11,063 nt of DNA, from the NCBI GenBank assembly GCA_002772325.1, contig PCSL01000083.1:1-11063 (forward strand). The letters run 5' to 3'. The translations under genes and the position numbers were made by a program. Position 1 is the stretch's first letter. The number at the start of each line of letters is the position of its first letter. The notes under the pieces were generated by a model, which saw nothing but the letters and a program-made list of their open reading frames with translations, was not told the DNA's origin and did no database searches. Shown one piece after another: positions 6,896-11,063 of this stretch. This DNA is from Chloroflexi bacterium CG23_combo_of_CG06-09_8_20_14_all_45_10 (GTDB lineage: Bacteria > Chloroflexota > Dehalococcoidia > GIF9 > AB-539-J10).

Positions 6896-6943
6896 GTAGT
6901 GCGACCCTTTAGGGTCGTGCACGAGGCTAAAGCCTCGCACTAC
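6896..6943 (-). repeat. palindromic interspersed repeat, copy 2
   Basis: The 48-bp unit consists of GTAGTGC (6896-6902), hairpin GACCCT/AGGGTC with a TT loop (6903-6916), GTGCAC (6917-6922), hairpin GAGGCT/AGCCTC with an AA loop (6923-6936), and GCACTAC (6937-6943). All stems are perfect. It is the inverted copy of 58-104. The whole unit is also close to a single palindrome, with four mismatched pairs of 24. It sits between fabF and fabG inside the operon, so it should be transcribed and could form an RNA structure that lowers fabG expression or protects the upstream message. Confidence 0.88.
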
Positions 6944-6960
6944 TGAATGCTGACTGCTCC

Positions 6961-8196
6961 TCAATCGCTAAACCTTTTAAGTACCAAACAGCAATTTTCC
7001 CCACCAAGACCAAAACTATTCTTCAAACAAACATTCACTTGTGCCCGGCGGGCCACATTGGGAACGTAATCCAAGTCGCACTCCGGGTCAGGTGTTTCAT
7101 AATTTATGGTGGGATGGATGATCCCCTTATTCATAATTAATATAGCGGCAATAGTTTCGATAGCGCCGGCAGCCGTTACTATATGACCGATCATGGACTT
7201 GGTGGAACTTACCGGGACTTTATAAGCGTAGTCTCCAAGAGCCATCTTAATGGCTTTAGTTTCATTGGAATCGTTTAACCTGGTGCTGGTGCCATGAGCA
7301 TTGATATAATCAACCTCTTCCGGTTTTACCCCGGCATTTTGCAGAGCGGCCTTCATAGCGTAAGCCTCCGCTTCAGGGGTAGGGGCAGTGGCATCATGAG
7401 CATCAAAAGACCAACTGGCACCGGCTAATTCAGCCAGGATTGGCGCACCCCTCTTTCTGGCATGTTCATAGCTTTCCAAAACAACTAGCCCTGCTCCCTC
7501 ACCATAAATAAAGCCACTGCGACTAAGGTCAAAGGGACGGCAAGCCTTAGCTGGGTCTGGCTCACGAGAAAGAGCTCCCACAATATCAATGCCAGCCATA
7601 GAAACAGGGTCTAAACTGGAATCAGCCCCTCCAGCTATCATTACATCAGCATAGTCCAAGCGAATGAAATTTAGGGCCGTTCCTATAGCATCAGCTCCAG
7701 TAGCACAAAGGCTATTCACACTAGAATTAGGTCCTCTAGCTCCCAGGAACATCCCTATCTGCATTGACGCTGCGCTGGGACCTGATTTGGCGATAAAAAG
7801 AGGGTCAGCTCTTCTCGGTCCACGCTTATTAATCAACTCACTTTGCCTGACAATATAGCTACTTTCTACCATACAGCCAGCACTAACACCTACCCGCTCA
7901 GGACATTCTTTAGTCATATCTAATTCGGCTGATTTTATTGCTTCCTTAGCCGCAGCAATAGCAAATTGAACCGCCCTAGTAGAGCGATCAATCGCCTTTG
8001 GGTTCATGTATTTCGTGGGGTCAAAATTCTTTACCTCAGCATCTACCTTCACATAGAAGTTGCTAGCGTCAAAGCGAGTAATAAGATCGATTCCCGACTT
8101 TCCAGCTACTAATCCTTGCCAAAATTCCTCTACATCCAAGCCTAGAGGATTAACAGTGCCCATACCGGTAACTACAACACGCGGCATGCTCATCAT
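6961..8196 (-). CDS. fabF: 3-oxoacyl-ACP synthase II FabF
   Basis: This 411-residue condensing enzyme extends acyl-ACP with malonyl-ACP. Thiolase-fold motifs are complete: the nucleophile Cys164 (VNSLCATGADA), His301 (NAHGTSTRLND), Lys333 and His338 (KSMIGHIVTAAG), and the C-terminal NSFGLGG loop. The Cys-His-His triad marks an elongating KAS I/II, not FabH. The first ATG (8194-8196) overlaps the fabL stop as ATGA. A second ATG (8191-8193) is seven bases from GGAGG and may be the true start, and a third lies at 8185-8187. The overlap suggests translational coupling with fabL. In the C-terminal loop a Glu (GGEN) takes the place of the usual small residue, which I note without a functional claim. 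Confidence 0.95.
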   Translation of the reverse strand: MMSMPRVVVTGMGTVNPLGLDVEEFWQGLVAGKSGIDLITRFDASNFYVKVDAEVKNFDPTKYMNPKAIDRSTRAVQFAIAAAKEAIKSAELDMTKECPERVGVSAGCMVESSYIVRQSELINKRGPRRADPLFIAKSGPSAASMQIGMFLGARGPNSSVNSLCATGADAIGTALNFIRLDYADVMIAGGADSSLDPVSMAGIDIVGALSREPDPAKACRPFDLSRSGFIYGEGAGLVVLESYEHARKRGAPILAELAGASWSFDAHDATAPTPEAEAYAMKAALQNAGVKPEEVDYINAHGTSTRLNDSNETKAIKMALGDYAYKVPVSSTKSMIGHIVTAAGAIETIAAILIMNKGIIHPTINYETPDPECDLDYVPNVARRAQVNVCLKNSFGLGGENCCLVLKRFSD

Positions 8197-8969
8197 CTTT
8201 CCTCCTTTCCCGCAGCCATGAACAGTGCTACAGAAGTGCCTCCATCAACGATAATTGTTTGCCCTCTTATCATAAAAGCTTCCTCACTGCATAGAAAAGC
8301 CACCACGTTGGCTACATCCTCAGGAATGACCATCCTTCCCGCTGGGGTTGCTTGACGAATATCTTTCATCAGCCCCTCTCTAATGTAGAACTTCAGTGCC
8401 TCCGTCTCCACAGCAGAGGCAGCCACGGCATTAACACAGATGCCTTTAGGAGCCAGCTCTATCGCCAGGTAACGAGTTAAGGCCTCCAAAGCAGCCTTAG
8501 ATATTCCTACAACGGCGTAGGTAGGTAACACGAAGGAGGAACCCAAGCTAGTGATGCTGACCATTTTACCACCCCTTCCCTCCATCAGCTTAGCTGCCCT
8601 TTGGGCACAGAGCAAAAAAGCTCTGGCATTGATGTTCATAGTCCAATCCCAAGCCTTGATATCAACATCCAGGACTGAGCGACCTACGCCTGAAGCAGCG
8701 TTATTAATCAAAATATCCAGGTGACCAAACTTAGTGGCAATCGTGTCAAACATTTCATCGAGCTTCGCTGGGTCTCCCACATTAGCTCTGATGACCTCAG
8801 CTTTCACTCCCAGGGCTTCAATATCTTTGGCTGTCTTCTCGGCAGCCTCGCGGCGGCGGAAGAAATTGACAATAATATCACTGCCTTGCGAGGCAAGCTT
8901 TAGAGCAATGGCTCTGCCAATACCTCGTCCACTGCCGGTGACCAAAGTTAGTTTGCCTTTAAGAGGCAC
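8193..8969 (-). CDS. fabL: enoyl-ACP reductase FabL (SDR type)
   Basis: This 258-residue short-chain dehydrogenase would be easy to mislabel as a second FabG. The motifs match Bacillus-type FabL: NNAASGVGRSVL (89-100), WDWTMNINARAFLLCAQ (107-123), SLGS (141-144), PAGRMV (209-214) and MIRGQTIIVDGG (233-244). The catalytic Tyr151 and Lys158 are six residues apart (YAVVGISK), the enoyl-reductase spacing, not the YxxxK of ketoreductases. TGSGRGIG (11-18) binds NADPH. It would carry out the last step of elongation, reducing enoyl-ACP. The start is GTG at 8967-8969, two bases after the acpP stop, with AAAAGGAGA upstream. The stop overlaps fabF. I compared with FabL from memory; no alignment was run. 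Confidence 0.88.
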   Translation of the reverse strand: MPLKGKLTLVTGSGRGIGRAIALKLASQGSDIIVNFFRRREAAEKTAKDIEALGVKAEVIRANVGDPAKLDEMFDTIATKFGHLDILINNAASGVGRSVLDVDIKAWDWTMNINARAFLLCAQRAAKLMEGRGGKMVSITSLGSSFVLPTYAVVGISKAALEALTRYLAIELAPKGICVNAVAASAVETEALKFYIREGLMKDIRQATPAGRMVIPEDVANVVAFLCSEEAFMIRGQTIIVDGGTSVALFMAAGKEER

Positions 8970-8971
8970 GG

Positions 8972-9220
8972 CTAAACTTTCTCCTTTTCTGCCACACGTC
9001 TTTCCACATAATCAACAAAATCGCCGAAGTTTTGAAATTTCTGGGCCTCCTCATCAGGGATCTCAATATCAAATTTATCCTCCACTGCCACTAACGCCTG
9101 CACTATATCCAAGGAATCTGCCTTTATATCCTTACGTAAAGAGCCCTCCCGCGTGAGGATGCTCTTATCAACATGAACAATCCCGGCCACTATTTCCTTT
9201 ATTTCCTCTTCAACAGACAT
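8972..9220 (-). CDS. acpP: acyl carrier protein
   Basis: This 82-residue acidic protein has the carrier fold. Ser36 in KADSLDIVQ is the site for the 4'-phosphopantetheine arm, followed by the usual helix and the EIPDEEA motif. It carries the growing acyl chain between the enzymes encoded around it and supplies acyl groups to PlsX. The ATG at 9218-9220 is chosen because GGAGG is five bases upstream. An in-frame GTG two codons earlier (9226) lies within the ribosome site itself and is unlikely to be used. The gene follows plsX after 11 bp and precedes fabL by 2 bp. Confidence 0.96.
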   Translation of the reverse strand: MSVEEEIKEIVAGIVHVDKSILTREGSLRKDIKADSLDIVQALVAVEDKFDIEIPDEEAQKFQNFGDFVDYVERRVAEKEKV

Positions 9221-9224
9221 TTGC

Positions 9225-9233
9225 ACCTCCTTT
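9225..9233 (-). promoter_or_regulatory. acpP ribosome binding site overlapping the plsX stop
   Basis: AAAGGAGGT on the minus strand overlaps the plsX TAA (9234-9232) and stands five bases before the acpP ATG. It is the strongest ribosome site in the fab operon, which fits the high carrier-protein demand of fatty-acid synthesis. Confidence 0.8.
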
Positions 9234-10266
9234 ATAATTTGCCTGCTTTTTGGAATTTTGCCAATTCCGACTTCAAACAGCCAACGATATCAGCCTCCAC
9301 AGCCTTTCTGGCGCTTGCTATGGCATGGGCCATGTGTGGAGCTCGACAAGCCCCGTGTGCTATTCGGACAACACCATTAACACCCCATAGAATACCGCCA
9401 CCTTTCTCCTCACCCTCATAAGACATTTTGGTTACCGGGAACAATCTATTAAACAATAACTCAGCTATGCCGCTCAACGGGGGATATTTCTTCAGTTTCC
9501 GCTTCATGTAATTTAAGGCATGGTCTCCCAAGCTTTCATAGAATTTCAAAAGTACATTGCCCACAAATCCGTCACAGACTATCACATTGGCCTTCCCGCT
9601 TAAGATATCGCTACCCTCTATGTTGCCAATAAAATTTAAACCGCTGTTTTTAAGGAGGGGATAAGCCTCACGAACTGCCTCATTTCCTTTACCCTCCTCA
9701 GCACCAGTGCTTAACAAGCCCACTGTGGGATTGGCAATATTGAAAAACTTTTTGGCGAAGACAGAACCAGCAATAGCAAAGGTCAAAAGATGATATGGCT
9801 TACAATCCACATTAGCTCCAAGATCCATTAATACTATGTTAGGAGCAAAGCTGCCAAAAGTCCCCCCGATTGCTGGGCGCTCTAACCCCTCAATCATGCC
9901 CAGATACTGAATGGCGCTAACAGCCACTGCTCCTGAATAGCCAGCACCAACCATGGCATCCGCCTCTCCTGCTTTTACCAGCTTTGTAGCCACAGCTATA
10001 GAACTATTGGGCTTGCGACGAACTGCTAAGGCAGGTGGCTCACCTTCCTTTATAACATCACTTGCCTGAACGTAACGGATAGGCAAACTAGCAGAAGAAT
10101 TACACCTGGCTATCTCTTTTTTCAATATGTCTACCGGGCCAACCAAGGCAATTTCTACATCGCCTTTCTGAGCGGCAAGAACTGCCCCCTTGATTATCTC
10201 CTCGGGAGCATAATCACCACCCATAGCATCAACTGCTATTCTTACTTTCCTATCACCTTGAGCCAT
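9232..10266 (-). CDS. plsX: phosphate acyltransferase PlsX
   Basis: This 344-residue protein makes acyl-phosphate from acyl-ACP and phosphate, the acyl donor for PlsY in phosphatidic acid synthesis. Family motifs: RIAVDAMGGDYAP (about 9-21), GAGYSGAVAVS, IVLMDLGANVDCKP, GLLSTGAEEGKGN, CDGFVGNVLLKFYE and GGGILWGVNGVVRIAHG. Length matches the family. The ATG at 10264-10266 has GAGGAG a few bases upstream. It is followed by acpP with an 11-bp gap, a common plsX-acpP order. Upstream lies a 51-bp gap after the MaoC-like gene; this gap includes a short sequence (10292-10311) that resembles the end of the neighbouring repeat. Confidence 0.96.
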   Translation of the reverse strand: MAQGDRKVRIAVDAMGGDYAPEEIIKGAVLAAQKGDVEIALVGPVDILKKEIARCNSSASLPIRYVQASDVIKEGEPPALAVRRKPNSSIAVATKLVKAGEADAMVGAGYSGAVAVSAIQYLGMIEGLERPAIGGTFGSFAPNIVLMDLGANVDCKPYHLLTFAIAGSVFAKKFFNIANPTVGLLSTGAEEGKGNEAVREAYPLLKNSGLNFIGNIEGSDILSGKANVIVCDGFVGNVLLKFYESLGDHALNYMKRKLKKYPPLSGIAELLFNRLFPVTKMSYEGEEKGGGILWGVNGVVRIAHGACRAPHMAHAIASARKAVEADIVGCLKSELAKFQKAGKL

Positions 10267-10315
10267 GTGCCTCTCCTCAAAAGTTTGCCCGTGTCATCTC
10301 AAGCCCCTCGCTTCC

Positions 10316-10418
10316 TGTCATTCTGAGCCCTTCACGGAGTTTACCCTGAGCGCAAACGAGATTGCTTCGCTTCGCTCGCAATGACAAGAGGCGAAGGGTT
10401 CAGGGTCAGGGTGACAAA
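10316..10418. repeat. CHCERSEAIS-type interspersed repeat
   Basis: The element runs from TGTCATTCTGAGCCCTTC (10316-10333) to GAAGGGTTCAGGGTCAGG and GTGACAA (about 10393-10418), whose reverse complement resembles the left end. The core around 10359-10385 contains ATTGC and GCAAT arms about CTTCGCTTCGCTC. Read on the minus strand this core encodes CHCERSEAIS, a peptide known as the translation of a widespread non-coding repeat. It overlaps the last codons of the MaoC-like gene. A degraded partner of its left end lies at 10292-10311 (14 of 20 positions by eye). Ends are approximate. Confidence 0.78.
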
Positions 10419-10839
10419 AAGGGATGTTATTCACAAGCCTAACCACCGCCCCACCGACAACTATTGTCTCATCCTTTTGATTACAGCATTCAAGGCTACA
10501 ATTAGCATATGATATACCATTCTTATGCTCAATGGAATCAATTTTTCCACTGACAGTCACAGTATCTCCAGGGCGCGCTGGTGTTTTAAACCTCGCAGAA
10601 AGCTTGCCTCCCGAAAACCAACTTTGGCCAAAAGCCAGCGCCATCATCTCTGAGACATAAGCCAAAATAAGCATGCCATGGGCAATGGTGCCGCCCAGAG
10701 GTGTTCCAGCGGCAAAAGATTCATCCACATGAATAGGATTAAAATCCCCAGAAGCCTCAGCATAGAGGTTGATCTTCTCCTGAGTAATATGTTTTACCAC
10801 TTGAGGAAGGGATTTACCCTGACAAATTTCACTCAGCAT
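10318..10839 (-). CDS. MaoC-like (R)-hydratase/dehydratase with repeat-derived tail
   Basis: This 173-residue hotdog protein carries the hydratase-2 motif YAEASGDFNPIHVD (26-39) with catalytic Asp32 and His37, and AHGML (53-57). It would dehydrate 3-hydroxyacyl-ACP, or hydrate enoyl-CoA. The domain seems to end near residue 135-140 (GGAVVRL), which is the usual size. The last 33 residues, from FCHPDP through CHCERSEAIS to VKGSE, come from the adjoining interspersed repeat, which also supplies the TGA. It starts eight bases after the upstream hotdog gene, with no clear ribosome site, so coupling is likely. Position in the fab operon and absence of fabZ here suggest that it is the dehydratase of the cycle, paired as in mycobacterial HadAB. 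That pairing is inference. Confidence 0.88.
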   Translation of the reverse strand: MLSEICQGKSLPQVVKHITQEKINLYAEASGDFNPIHVDESFAAGTPLGGTIAHGMLILAYVSEMMALAFGQSWFSGGKLSARFKTPARPGDTVTVSGKIDSIEHKNGISYANCSLECCNQKDETIVVGGAVVRLVNNIPFCHPDPEPFASCHCERSEAISFALRVNSVKGSE

Positions 10840-10847
10840 TTGCCCAC

Positions 10848-11063
10848 TTAGACTGGCAACACAATAGTTGCCTTTCCCGATTGCACCCTTTCGCTATTTT
10901 GGTCCAAAACATCGAGTTCCAATACTAACATATGCATGGTAGCACGAGCTAGCTTCCGCGCCACTTTTGCCTGACAATTTATTGTGGCGCCAATAGGTAC
11001 TAATTTGAAAAACTCAAACTCCTGGGAAGCGTGTATGGTACCCGGGGGTAATGAAAGTGACCC
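10848..11063 (-). CDS. MaoC/HadA-like hotdog protein, 3' part only
   Basis: The frame is open from the right window edge to TAA at 10850-10848, giving 71 residues. The sequence LPPGTIHASQEFEFFKLVPI and the following GATINCQAKVARKLA resemble the N-terminal MaoC (FAS1-like) dehydratase domain, whose members read GxQEFEFFxPxxxGD at this place. The stretch ends with GKATIVLPV, like the closing strand of a hotdog fold. Catalytic residues are not visible, and in HadA-type subunits they are usually lacking. The adjacent downstream gene has the catalytic motif, so the two look like a heterodimer. The start lies outside the window, so length and full architecture are unknown. Confidence 0.72.
   Translation of the reverse strand, partial: GSLSLPPGTIHASQEFEFFKLVPIGATINCQAKVARKLARATMHMLVLELDVLDQNSERVQSGKATIVLPV

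Noticed and set aside
10316..10418. CRISPR-like or tRNA-like structure in the GC-rich repeat region
   Set aside because: There are no evenly spaced direct repeats with spacers and no cloverleaf with tRNA consensus positions; it is an interspersed inverted-repeat element.

Overview
The window looks like a bacterial chromosome segment of moderate GC. It carries a type II fatty-acid synthesis operon next to a small accessory block, and several kinds of interspersed repeat sit between the genes. The B12-binding radical SAM enzyme, the U32-type Fe-S protein, the DegV family and the repeats suggest an anaerobe. A Chloroflexota (Dehalococcoidia-like) source is my best guess, but it rests on overall impression, not on any marker gene, and should be held loosely.

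Left part (1-1366): the window opens with the last codons of a degV-like gene. An intact degV-family gene follows (182-1054), then a short debris field with two decayed C-terminal fragments: one from a U32-type protein (1061-1150) and one from a second degV (1153-1266). Middle part (1366-5887): a B12-binding radical SAM protein of the DUF4070 type and an AMP-forming acyl-CoA synthetase-like ligase lie on the minus strand. They are divergent from an intact U32-type protein on the plus strand. The divergent spacer holds a perfect 9-bp dyad with -35-like boxes. An AT-rich imperfect inverted repeat of about 220 bp fills the gap where the U32 gene and fabG converge.

Right part (6107-11063), all minus strand and read from right to left: the 3' part of a MaoC/HadA-like hotdog protein, a MaoC/HadB-like dehydratase, plsX, acpP, fabL (enoyl reductase), fabF and fabG. 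With the carrier protein this gives condensation (FabF), ketoreduction (FabG), dehydration (the MaoC-type pair, inferred) and enoyl reduction (FabL). PlsX passes acyl chains to phospholipid synthesis. FabD and FabH are not seen here. acpP, fabL and fabF are tightly coupled (2-bp gap, then a 4-bp ATGA overlap).

Most notable points: (1) a palindromic 47-48 bp repeat in two inverted copies, before degV and inside the fab operon; (2) a different repeat that has supplied the last 30 or so residues and the stop codon of the MaoC-like protein, including the CHCERSEAIS peptide; (3) the degV/U32 gene remains; (4) a FAS-II operon using a two-gene MaoC-type dehydratase and FabL. I found no CRISPR array, rRNA, tRNA or intact transposase. 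I see no clearly new defence or mobile system.
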